A DNA stretch of 64,000 nt from DSFO01 sp041640715 (GTDB lineage Archaea > Thermoproteota > Thermoprotei > Gearchaeales > Gearchaeaceae), in assembly GCA_041640715.1 (NCBI GenBank), contig JBEPZU010000006.1:1-64000 (forward strand), written 5' to 3'. The position numbers and the translations under genes are program-made. The notes under the pieces are model-generated. The model saw only the letters and a list, made by a program, of their open reading frames with translations, ran no database searches and was not told the DNA's origin. This document shows positions 17,828-25,343 of this stretch, in pieces. Within the stretch, counting starts at the first letter, position 1, and every line of letters begins with the position of its first letter.

Positions 17828-18640
17828 GTGTCTAAAGATAACTTCATAAGTTATTTTTTAATTCTCATATCTATCGTTTTGTTACTAATTACAGCTTTTT
17901 CCTTTCAATTTTCCTTCTTAGCATCAGCCATTTCTAGCATTGAGAAATCCAATCCATTGCCCATTCAAGACGGCTCTTCAAAAGCGTCCAAAACTTACTA
18001 TAAACTAGAAATAGAAATTTATAGTAATTTTCCAGAAAGAGATAAAGATTTTCAAACATTGAGCAAGAGATTTATAGATATAATAGTAGTTTCAGATTTT
18101 GATAATAAAATTAAAGATATTAGAAAAGTTTCAAGTAATAGTTTATATTCAGCATATTTTGAAATAGGAATATATAAGATAATTTTTAACTTAACAGTTT
18201 TTATACCGGCGATAATAAAAGGTGCAATAAAGAATATACCTTTTACATTTAAATATGAAAGCATAAAGATAATTTTAGATAAAGATAAGCACTTTATAGT
18301 TTATTTTAACTACACAAAAATAAAACCCGAAATAGCTAATGTATACGATTTTAATGGAAATTCATTTTTGGAGTTTCAAGAGGGAGAATACCTTGTAGCT
18401 AAAAGCGATACCGAACAACTAAGTGAATTAATAGATAAAGATTTCAGTCCAGGATGGGCTTTACTCTATCTAAACGGATTCGCTATCGCTTATACAGGTA
18501 CAGGAGGGGTGTTTATTACTCGAGATTACGCTCTGTACATCTTCACTGACTATCCGAACTACCTTGCAGATATAGATTTAAGACAAACTAGTAACGCTGA
18601 TGTGATTTTAATCACGCTAAAATTCTCTGAACTAACATGA
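17828..18640 (+). CDS. Membrane-anchored exported protein, first gene of the MoxR/DUF58 operon
   Basis: A 270-residue protein with one N-terminal helix (about 8-34) and a beta-rich extracytoplasmic domain; no family recognised. It starts with GTG. Its stop overlaps the start of the next gene by 4 bp (ATGA at 18637-18640), and the following six genes are packed the same way, so it heads a seven-gene operon containing a MoxR ATPase and a DUF58 protein. By analogy with other MoxR systems it may be an envelope component assembled or activated by the ATPase, but this is inference. Confidence 0.65.
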   Translation: MSKDNFISYFLILISIVLLLITAFSFQFSFLASAISSIEKSNPLPIQDGSSKASKTYYKLEIEIYSNFPERDKDFQTLSKRFIDIIVVSDFDNKIKDIRKVSSNSLYSAYFEIGIYKIIFNLTVFIPAIIKGAIKNIPFTFKYESIKIILDKDKHFIVYFNYTKIKPEIANVYDFNGNSFLEFQEGEYLVAKSDTEQLSELIDKDFSPGWALLYLNGFAIAYTGTGGVFITRDYALYIFTDYPNYLADIDLRQTSNADVILITLKFSELT

Positions 18641-19161
18641 TAACGGATATAATTATAGCTTTAACTTTACAAGAATTTCTTTTATTTATTTGGCTTCCTA
18701 TTTTTTTAATTTTATTATCTATTTCGATTATTATAATTTCTTCATATATAATAAAGAAAAAGAAACGTAAAATTCTAATGCTGAATGCTGAAAAAATGAA
18801 TGCAATGAAACAAAAACTTTTAAAAGAAAGACTAGAAAAAATTTTAAAAGAATATGATGATTTAGTTAGTAAAAAAGATTTTAAAAAATCTGTATTGTTT
18901 TCATATAATGAAATAAGAAATGTAATGGCGGAATATCTAGAAATAAAAGTTCCTGATTATTTAACTGAAAGAGAAGTATTGAACGAATACATGAAGAACC
19001 CAAAATATTATTTTGATGCAAAATTATTATTCAATCTTTATAATTTATATGAAAAAGTTAGATTTGGAGAAAAAGATTGCCAAGAAAAGGAAATTGAAGA
19101 ATACACTTCATTTCTCAAAAATTTAATTCAAAGGATGCTTACTTCATATGCTACTAGTTGA
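18637..19161 (+). CDS. DUF4129-like membrane protein
   Basis: A 174-residue protein: an N-terminal transmembrane helix (about 12-38), a basic coiled-coil-prone linker, and a C-terminal helical domain with the pattern YLTEREVL...LFNLYNLYEKVRFGE, which resembles the DUF4129 domain (REFL...LxxLYExaRYG) usually found with MoxR and DUF58 genes. The family call is from pattern memory and should be tested. It overlaps both neighbours (4 and 14 bp). Base composition is strikingly AT-rich with AAA/AAT/ATA codons. Confidence 0.55.
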   Translation: MITDIIIALTLQEFLLFIWLPIFLILLSISIIIISSYIIKKKKRKILMLNAEKMNAMKQKLLKERLEKILKEYDDLVSKKDFKKSVLFSYNEIRNVMAEYLEIKVPDYLTEREVLNEYMKNPKYYFDAKLLFNLYNLYEKVRFGEKDCQEKEIEEYTSFLKNLIQRMLTSYATS

Positions 19162-19576
19162 CATATTATTTTTGTTATCACTGCTATTATTCCCTATCAT
19201 ATTAATTTTCTTAATAAAATTATATAAAGAAAAATATATTATAGAAAAGATGCCTAAAAATTATGAATATATAACAAATTTTTCAAAAGATTTAATACAA
19301 TATAAAAATTTAGAAATAAAAGATTATAGTAATTTATTGAAATTTATGAAATACATACTTTATAATAAATTAAATAAAAAATTAAATAATGATGGTAATA
19401 TAATTTATTATAAAAATATTGAGGAAGTTTTAGGGAAAAACTTTGCGAGAAAGCTAAAAAGGTTTATGATCGAAATTGATAATCTAAGACCGTTCGGCAA
19501 TAAAGCTAAGCTTGAAAAAAAATTATTTTCTGTAATAATTGAATATAATGAATTGATAAGCGAAATAAATGGATGA
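19148..19576 (+). CDS. Small AT-rich membrane protein in the MoxR operon
   Basis: A 142-residue protein with a single N-terminal helix (about 3-25) and a mostly charged helical cytoplasmic part. No family recognised. Overlaps the previous gene by 14 bp and the MoxR gene by 8 bp, so it is surely part of the operon. Its codons are among the most AT-rich in the window, well beyond the MoxR gene right next to it, suggesting fast evolution. It may be a second, diverged copy of the upstream DUF4129-like protein (same layout: one helix, then a helical domain). Confidence 0.5.
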   Translation: MLLVDILFLLSLLLFPIILIFLIKLYKEKYIIEKMPKNYEYITNFSKDLIQYKNLEIKDYSNLLKFMKYILYNKLNKKLNNDGNIIYYKNIEEVLGKNFARKLKRFMIEIDNLRPFGNKAKLEKKLFSVIIEYNELISEING

Positions 19577-20528
19577 AGTTAAAAGTATCTTCGAAGCTAT
19601 CAGCCAAGAGATTAACAAATTTATAATAGGAAGAGAGAAAGAGATAAAATATTTAACAATAGCTCTACTTAGCGAGAGTCATATACTAATAGAAGGTGTT
19701 CCAGGCATAGCCAAGACCCTCTTGGCTAAAGTATTCTCGCAAGTCTTAAATTTAAGATTTAAGAGAGTACAGTTCACTCCCGATTTGCTTCCTTCAGACA
19801 TTATAGGAGGATACATATTCGACATGAAAATACAAGATTTTGTATTCAGAGAAGGACCCATTTTCACTAATATTTTGTTAGCGGATGAAATTAATAGAGC
19901 ACCACCAAAGACACAAGCAGCCCTATTAGAAGCGATGCAAGAAAGACAAGCAACAGTGGGAGGTATAACAAAAAGTCTAGATAAACCATTCTTTGTAATA
20001 GCCACCCAAAATCCTCTAGAACTAGAGGGAACTTACCCATTACCTGAAGCACAGCTAGACCGTTTTATGTTCAGGATAATACTCGATTATCCTGATTCTG
20101 AACAAGAAGAAGAAATCATAAGAAGATATGGGAAAAATTTAGAAATCGATCCTAATCTCGTTATAACTAGAGAAGAGGTCCTCAAGTTGATCAAATTGGT
20201 CGATGAAGTCCATGTTTCTAGCGATGTAGAAAGATATGTTGTGAAATTGATCAAACAAACTAGAACTGATACGAGAGTGATGTTAGGAGCAAGTACAAGG
20301 GCAGCTGTTTTGTTGATCAAAGCATGTAAAAGCCTAGCAGCGATTTACGGGAGGGACTATGTAATACCTGATGATGTGAAGGAATTACTATTCCCAGTGT
20401 TAAATCATAGGATACTTCCTTCTTTAGAATACAGGAAAAGAGCAGGTACGAAAAAAGTTTTAGAAGCCTATTCTGAGATTGATTCTCTAATTAAAGATTG
20501 GATAACCTCTACTGCGCCTCCGAGATGA
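19569..20528 (+). CDS. MoxR family AAA+ ATPase
   Basis: A 319-residue AAA+ chaperone-type ATPase. Walker A is GVPGIAKT at 43-50, Walker B/sensor region reads LLADEINRAPPKTQAALLEAMQE (key part LLADEINR), and the helix-2 insert and C-terminal lid are typical. MoxR proteins remodel or activate membrane and extracytoplasmic partners, often together with DUF58 and VWA proteins. The adjacent DUF58 gene starts within its stop codon (ATGA, 20525-20528). It is the least AT-biased gene of the operon, indicating strong constraint. Confidence 0.93.
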   Translation: MDEVKSIFEAISQEINKFIIGREKEIKYLTIALLSESHILIEGVPGIAKTLLAKVFSQVLNLRFKRVQFTPDLLPSDIIGGYIFDMKIQDFVFREGPIFTNILLADEINRAPPKTQAALLEAMQERQATVGGITKSLDKPFFVIATQNPLELEGTYPLPEAQLDRFMFRIILDYPDSEQEEEIIRRYGKNLEIDPNLVITREEVLKLIKLVDEVHVSSDVERYVVKLIKQTRTDTRVMLGASTRAAVLLIKACKSLAAIYGRDYVIPDDVKELLFPVLNHRILPSLEYRKRAGTKKVLEAYSEIDSLIKDWITSTAPPR

Positions 20529-21823
20529 TAACAAGAAACGGTTTCCTTATAATACACAGTACTTTAATAATCTACATTCTTTCAGTCATCAGTTCGAGCC
20601 CATGGTTTTTCATATTATCCTTTTTATTTACGTTAATAATACTAATCGAAGCGATTAGATTCAGAAAAGCCCTAAAATCTCTTAAAAATTTGAAAATTAG
20701 CAGAATAGTGCAGGATACATGCTATGTAGGAAGTCCTTTGGAAGTTAGATTATTAATAGAAAATGGAAATAAATATAATTTTATACTAGATGAAATCCCT
20801 GAAGGATTTGAATATTTACAAGGAAACATAAATTTCAAATCTACATTAAAAGAAGGTAAAAACGAGATCAAATATTACCTAATGCCTAAAGAATTGGGAA
20901 TCAAAAAGTTCAGCAGAGTTAAAGTCCTCGTATTAGACCCATTATTCATATTCTTCAAGGAGCAAACATATGATGTCGAAAGCAAAGTGACTTGTTATCC
21001 TGAGATAATCAAAGGACTACAAAGTCATTTGCTTAGAAATTTCTTGTTATATAGCGAAATAGGGTCTAGAAGTTCTAAGAAGAAAGGTGAAGGATTTGAA
21101 TTCTATGGTATAAGAGAATTTACTTCCAGCGATGACCCTAGGAGGATTGCTTGGCAAGCGGTAGCAAAATCACCTGAGAGAAAAATTTACATCATCGAGA
21201 AAGAAGAGGAGAGCAAAAATGCGTTTAAAATAATTTTGCATCTAGAATATACCTTTAAAGAAGGAGTAGAAGGTCAAAGAAAGTTTGATGTTATTGTAGA
21301 GAACATAATTAAATTCGCAAATCTATTGCTTAAACAAAACGTGGAATTAGATCTAATAATATTCAATAATAATGAAATCAAAAATATAATAATAAGAAAA
21401 GAAACAGATATAGTTAATTTATTAGAAAATCTATATAAAATAGTTTTTATAAAAAATATAAGCGATTTCTCAATATTAAAAAATTTCTTATTAGATAATT
21501 ATTACATGACATCATTTTTACTAATAACTGATAGGAGTATTAATAAAATAGCTGAAGAAGAAATTAAAAAAATAGCCTCTAATTTTAACATTGAAGTTAT
21601 TATATTGAAAACTTTAAGCAAACAAATTATAAAAGATGATGTTTTATTAATATACGACAAAATAGAAGAAATCATTTTAAAAGAAACTGTAAATAAAATG
21701 CAAAATATTAAAATAAAATCGCAAATAATAGACCCAGCAGATTTACTTTCGTATTTAATAACTTTATATAATAAGCAATTAATATATAAAGAGTTGCCCG
21801 AGTATGGAAAGAAAATATACTAA
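20525..21823 (+). CDS. DUF58 domain protein
   Basis: A 432-residue protein: two N-terminal membrane helices (about 5-45), a beta-rich middle domain, the DUF58 core (GEGFEFYGIREFTSSDDPRR, with the REF...DDPR...IAWQA pattern, near residues 190-215), and a C-terminal VWA-like Rossmann region. DUF58 proteins are standard partners of MoxR ATPases. The start is taken as ATG 20525 because it overlaps the MoxR stop and begins just before the first helix; a longer in-frame form from 20498 would run into the MoxR gene. The last third becomes very AT-rich. Confidence 0.88.
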   Translation: MITRNGFLIIHSTLIIYILSVISSSPWFFILSFLFTLIILIEAIRFRKALKSLKNLKISRIVQDTCYVGSPLEVRLLIENGNKYNFILDEIPEGFEYLQGNINFKSTLKEGKNEIKYYLMPKELGIKKFSRVKVLVLDPLFIFFKEQTYDVESKVTCYPEIIKGLQSHLLRNFLLYSEIGSRSSKKKGEGFEFYGIREFTSSDDPRRIAWQAVAKSPERKIYIIEKEEESKNAFKIILHLEYTFKEGVEGQRKFDVIVENIIKFANLLLKQNVELDLIIFNNNEIKNIIIRKETDIVNLLENLYKIVFIKNISDFSILKNFLLDNYYMTSFLLITDRSINKIAEEEIKKIASNFNIEVIILKTLSKQIIKDDVLLIYDKIEEIILKETVNKMQNIKIKSQIIDPADLLSYLITLYNKQLIYKELPEYGKKIY

Positions 21824-22712
21824 ATTAGAAAAAATACTTCTCCTTATTATTTTTATTTCATTAATATACTCGATATTAGCAGTAAGTTATTATAAGATAT
21901 TAATAAATTTGATAAACTATATAATTTTTAATCCATTTTCAATATTATCTATTACTTTTATTTTAACATTTTCTTATCAACTATTGGTCCAAATAGTTAA
22001 AACAGAAGACAATAGGTTCTATGCATTCTTATATATCCTTCTAGCAACAGCCACAGGCTTACCTCTATTCATGGCACTTAGGGCAGAAGATAGCATGCTT
22101 TCTCTAGAAAACGTCTCCTACATAATACTGACGGCCACAGTCTCGCCTCCCCTAGTTATTCTGATCTCTTTTTTCACTAAAGAAAAAGATCAAAGAAACC
22201 CCCTAAGACCTGCTTTGCTCTTCATGATTTTCTATATAGACATAGTTTTGTTAGAAATGGCTACAGTATTACAAAGAAATACTATAAGCTATTTTGAAGT
22301 GAAAACTTTGGGCATATACATACTGAGTATTATAGTGAATTTTTCCCAAATCATTGCAAACATTTTAGTCCCAACGAATATTAATATCGATAATCTAAGA
22401 ATAATAGCGAATATCTCTTTGGTTCAATTGAATTATGTAATTCCATTGGTATTTATATCCTCTTTTATTTATTCGCTTATAACCATTAAAAATAATTGGG
22501 AAAATTATCAAGAAACCATTATTTTATACAGAAAAAATATAGAAGAAAATATAACGATAAAAAACCTTGCAAAAGTAAGTTTATTCGCATCCTCTCTTAT
22601 CCTTCTAATATTTATGACCGCTTTGCAATTCAACGATCACCAATTATCTTTAACATTGCTTTCTTTACCTCCTATGCTTCTATTAATCGCCTTACTCCTA
22701 GCTACAAAATGA
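21804..22712 (+). CDS. Polytopic membrane protein of the MoxR operon
   Basis: A 302-residue hydrophobic protein with about eight predicted spans and few polar loops. No family recognised. It overlaps the DUF58 gene by 20 bp and the downstream secreted-protein gene by 4 bp (ATGA). In bacteria MoxR/DUF58 clusters often include polytopic transglutaminase-type proteins; no Cys-His-Asp transglutaminase core is visible here, so this seems to be a different component. It may form the membrane platform for the DUF58 and exported proteins (inference). Confidence 0.6.
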   Translation: MERKYTKLEKILLLIIFISLIYSILAVSYYKILINLINYIIFNPFSILSITFILTFSYQLLVQIVKTEDNRFYAFLYILLATATGLPLFMALRAEDSMLSLENVSYIILTATVSPPLVILISFFTKEKDQRNPLRPALLFMIFYIDIVLLEMATVLQRNTISYFEVKTLGIYILSIIVNFSQIIANILVPTNINIDNLRIIANISLVQLNYVIPLVFISSFIYSLITIKNNWENYQETIILYRKNIEENITIKNLAKVSLFASSLILLIFMTALQFNDHQLSLTLLSLPPMLLLIALLLATK

Positions 22713-24421
22713 GGAAAGCCACATTAATTTTGTTATTTATTCTTATATTAAGCCTTAACTCCAAAGGAGTAAAGGCTCAAGATAACGATTTTCAGGATTT
22801 GCTTATAGGAATAAAACCAGACTCTCTATACTCTCATAGACTGGGCGACTTAGTAATAGCATATGGCGAAACTGTTTGGTTTAAGATTTCAGATAGAGCT
22901 CAAAGTTTGTATTTTGTAGAATTATACTACGAGAATGGGCCTCTGATCACAAGAATGCCAGTCATTTCGAATAATATATATAAGCTATACACTTTTGATA
23001 AAGAAATTGGGAAGTATAAACTGGTTATTTACAACAAGTTTAATAAAAAAATTACCGAAACAACTATAAACTGCATTAAAGAAACGCTCTCCTTAAATGA
23101 GTTGGATTATGATTATTCTAATAAAAACCAGACATTAAGTATATCGTTAAAAGCGATCTTACCTAAAGAGAATTACTTCGCAGACGGTGACTTTTACATT
23201 GCAATACTGTATCCCTATTCCTTTACTAATTACACAAAAACTCTAATTTCAGCTATAGCTGGAGAAGAAGCACAAAGGGAAATCCTTAGATTAGGGTTTT
23301 CCATAATAGAACAAGAAGTTTCGGACAACAAAATAATAATAAAACCTTTGATTTATAACCAGTCCCTTGGCTTTTCTAAATTGTCATTAGACCAAATCTC
23401 ATTTCAAGTCTATTATCCTATCTCATTCAAAAAAGAAATTAATCACACTTCGTTTATAATTAATTCTCCGTTATATTTAAATAATACAGCAATAAACAAA
23501 TTTAAGATAAATTCTCAAACATTAGAAATCAATCTAGATAAAAAAATGAGAACAACAATAATAAATGTATTACTTAATTATTACAATAATTCTCCCTTTA
23601 TAATATATCGATATTCTACAAAGATTCTTGTAAAAAATGCTACGCCCTATTTTATATTAAATATTAATCAAATGAAAAATTTTATTAATTCTTCTGAAAT
23701 ACATATAACAGGAGAAATAGATCTTAATTTTATGTATTTCATTTCAAATAACATTACAAATTATTTAAAAGATATTTATATCGCAATAATAGCAGAGAAA
23801 GAGGGACTTTATGAAACAAAAATTATTAAGTTTAAAGATAAAATTTCTTTTATAAAAATTTTCGATAATAAAAATAAGGAATTTCTAAATAATTTTCAAA
23901 TAATTATAAAAGAAGGGAAGGCTATGACCTTTAATGATACTGCATTATTAATATATAATAACACACCGAAACAATTTACAATAAATATTACAAATGCCTT
24001 AATTCCAAGCATATTAATATATAATAATACAATAAAAGATTATGAAATAAATATAATTCAAAATATCTTTTATCAATTAAATATAACAATAATTGCAGAA
24101 GATTTATTATTGCCCAATGCAACTTTGTTAATATATTATAATAAAAGCTTGCTAATATACAATTCAACAACCCTTTATGGATTTGTAGGATTGCTTTTGC
24201 CAAAAGGTATTTATGAAATATTCGTTAAGAAGGATAGGTATAGAGATCATAATGAAACTGTTAATTTAATAAATGATATAATTTTGATAATAGCTATTTA
24301 CAAAGAAAGGCCTAATGAAAATCCTGAAGATTTAACAGCGACCTACGCAGCACTAAGTTTGATCCTAGTAATACATGCACTGATAAACATATACCTTTAC
24401 AGAAAGACTAAAAGACTTTAA
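22709..24421 (+). CDS. Exported, membrane-anchored protein, last gene of the MoxR operon
   Basis: A 570-residue protein with an N-terminal signal sequence (about 4-24, ending near VKAQD), a long beta-rich, Asn-rich extracytoplasmic part with dozens of N-x-S/T sequons, and a C-terminal helix (about 548-565) followed by a basic tail. The start ATG overlaps the previous stop (22709-22712); a longer in-frame reading from 22496 lies inside the membrane-protein gene and lacks a signal peptide, so it was not used. No family recognised. Probably an extracellular target or structural element of the MoxR/DUF58 system. Confidence 0.65.
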   Translation: MRKATLILLFILILSLNSKGVKAQDNDFQDLLIGIKPDSLYSHRLGDLVIAYGETVWFKISDRAQSLYFVELYYENGPLITRMPVISNNIYKLYTFDKEIGKYKLVIYNKFNKKITETTINCIKETLSLNELDYDYSNKNQTLSISLKAILPKENYFADGDFYIAILYPYSFTNYTKTLISAIAGEEAQREILRLGFSIIEQEVSDNKIIIKPLIYNQSLGFSKLSLDQISFQVYYPISFKKEINHTSFIINSPLYLNNTAINKFKINSQTLEINLDKKMRTTIINVLLNYYNNSPFIIYRYSTKILVKNATPYFILNINQMKNFINSSEIHITGEIDLNFMYFISNNITNYLKDIYIAIIAEKEGLYETKIIKFKDKISFIKIFDNKNKEFLNNFQIIIKEGKAMTFNDTALLIYNNTPKQFTINITNALIPSILIYNNTIKDYEINIIQNIFYQLNITIIAEDLLLPNATLLIYYNKSLLIYNSTTLYGFVGLLLPKGIYEIFVKKDRYRDHNETVNLINDIILIIAIYKERPNENPEDLTATYAALSLILVIHALINIYLYRKTKRL

Positions 24422-24455
24422 ATTTTTTATCTTCTAAGCTGATAAGTATATAGTA

Positions 24456-24584
24456 GGGGTCGTAGCCTAGCAAGGTAGGGCGTTGGGCTCCAGAGCTAAA
24501 CAAGAGAATTTTTGAGCGAATGCGATGATATAGTTCTGGAGCAGAGAAACCCAAAGGCCGGGGGTTCAAATCCCCTCGACCCCA
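24456..24584 (+). tRNA. tRNA-Trp (CCA anticodon) with 55-nt intron
   Basis: Acceptor GGGGTCG (24456-24462) pairs with CGACCCC (24577-24583), A73 at 24584, no encoded CCA. D arm GCCT/GGGC, anticodon stem TTGGG/CCCAA (24483-24487, 24550-24554), anticodon CCA at 24490-24492, T arm GGGGG-TTCAAAT-CCCCT. The anticodon loop is interrupted after position 37; the intron is placed at 24494-24548, giving a plausible bulge-helix-bulge with AG|A and AA|A bulges around a short CTC/GAG helix. The exact splice sites are inferred; the tRNA identity is firm. Confidence 0.93.
24494..24548 (+). ncRNA. tRNA-Trp intron, possible 2'-O-methylation guide
   Basis: Within the intron, TAGTTCTGGAGC (24531-24542) is complementary to GCTCCAGAGCTA (24487-24498), which spans the anticodon loop; only one G-T pair breaks perfect Watson-Crick pairing. 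A box-C-like GCGATGA (24522-24528, 6 of 7 to RTGATGA) lies just upstream. In other archaea the pre-tRNA-Trp intron is a C/D guide for C34 and U39. Here the D box is weak (CAGA), so the guide role is only suggested. Confidence 0.4.
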
Positions 24585-24647
24585 TTTCTTTTCATTTCAA
24601 TCTTGAAATCGATTAAAGGGATATAACTAAGAAAGATATAAACTCAT

Positions 24648-25166
24648 ATGCCTAAAGTGAAAGATTTTATGAGGACTTTCTTGGTTAGCGCTAACGTAGA
24701 TGATTCCATAAAAAATATAGCTGAACTGATGAGAGATAAAAAAATAGGTAGCGTATTGATAGAAGATAAAGGCAAGTATGTTGGGATAATAACAGAAAGA
24801 GATATACTCTACAAGGTAGTTGCTGAAGGTAAAGATCCCAGAACTGTCAAGGCTAAAGAAATAATGTCTACTCCTTTGATAACCATAGATAAGGAAAGCG
24901 ATATAGAAGAATCGAAGAAAATATTCAGAGAAAAAGGTATACGAAGGCTCCCTGTAAGTGATGGGGGAAAAATCGTTGGAATTATAACATTGAGAAGCAT
25001 AGTAGGAGACTTAAGAACCACTGAGGAAACAACTCAAGAAATAGAAGAAATCAAAGGGTTTATCTGCGCCTTCTGTGGTTCTTTGTTCAATGATGAAAAA
25101 GAACTTTCTAAACATATTGATAGGGCTCATATAGGAGCAGGAGTTTTAGAAGAAAGAAGACGTTAG
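24648..25166 (+). CDS. CBS-pair protein with C-terminal C2H2-like zinc finger
   Basis: A 172-residue protein with two CBS motifs (about 5-60 and 67-122; typical GSVLIEDKGKYVGIITERDI and GIRRLPVSDGGKIVGIIT patterns in part) and a C-terminal CAFCG...HIDRAH finger at about 142-162. CBS pairs bind adenine nucleotides; the finger may contact nucleic acid or protein. Such fusions occur widely in archaea and their targets are unknown. Follows tRNA-Trp; its 3' end overlaps the convergent 65-residue gene by 21 bp. Confidence 0.85.
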   Translation: MPKVKDFMRTFLVSANVDDSIKNIAELMRDKKIGSVLIEDKGKYVGIITERDILYKVVAEGKDPRTVKAKEIMSTPLITIDKESDIEESKKIFREKGIRRLPVSDGGKIVGIITLRSIVGDLRTTEETTQEIEEIKGFICAFCGSLFNDEKELSKHIDRAHIGAGVLEERRR

Positions 25167-25343
25167 ATTGAAAACCAAATTAGCCCATTTGATTTTTATC
25201 AAAACTCTTTCTTCATCGTTTAATTCAATATTCAATTCTTTAAGCAGATCATCTAATTCGTGATCCTTTAATATTGTAGGATCTACTATTTCTGGATGTT
25301 TCTTGAATAACAAATAAGCTATTTCTTGAATCTTTTCATTCAC
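25146..25343 (-). CDS. Small protein downstream of carB
   Basis: A 65-residue charged helical protein without recognised family. Its ATG overlaps the carB stop by 4 bp (ATGA), so it is translated from the carAB transcript. It is acidic in the middle and ends in a short hydrophobic segment. A role in carbamoyl-phosphate synthesis or its regulation is only suggested by position. Short length and a convergent 21-bp overlap with the CBS gene lower certainty a little. Confidence 0.6.
   Translation of the reverse strand: MNEKIQEIAYLLFKKHPEIVDPTILKDHELDDLLKELNIELNDEERVLIKIKWANLVFNLTSSFF

Noticed and set aside
22496..22708. Longer N-terminus for the last MoxR-operon protein
   Set aside because: It lies in another frame of the preceding membrane-protein gene and would hide a clear signal peptide.
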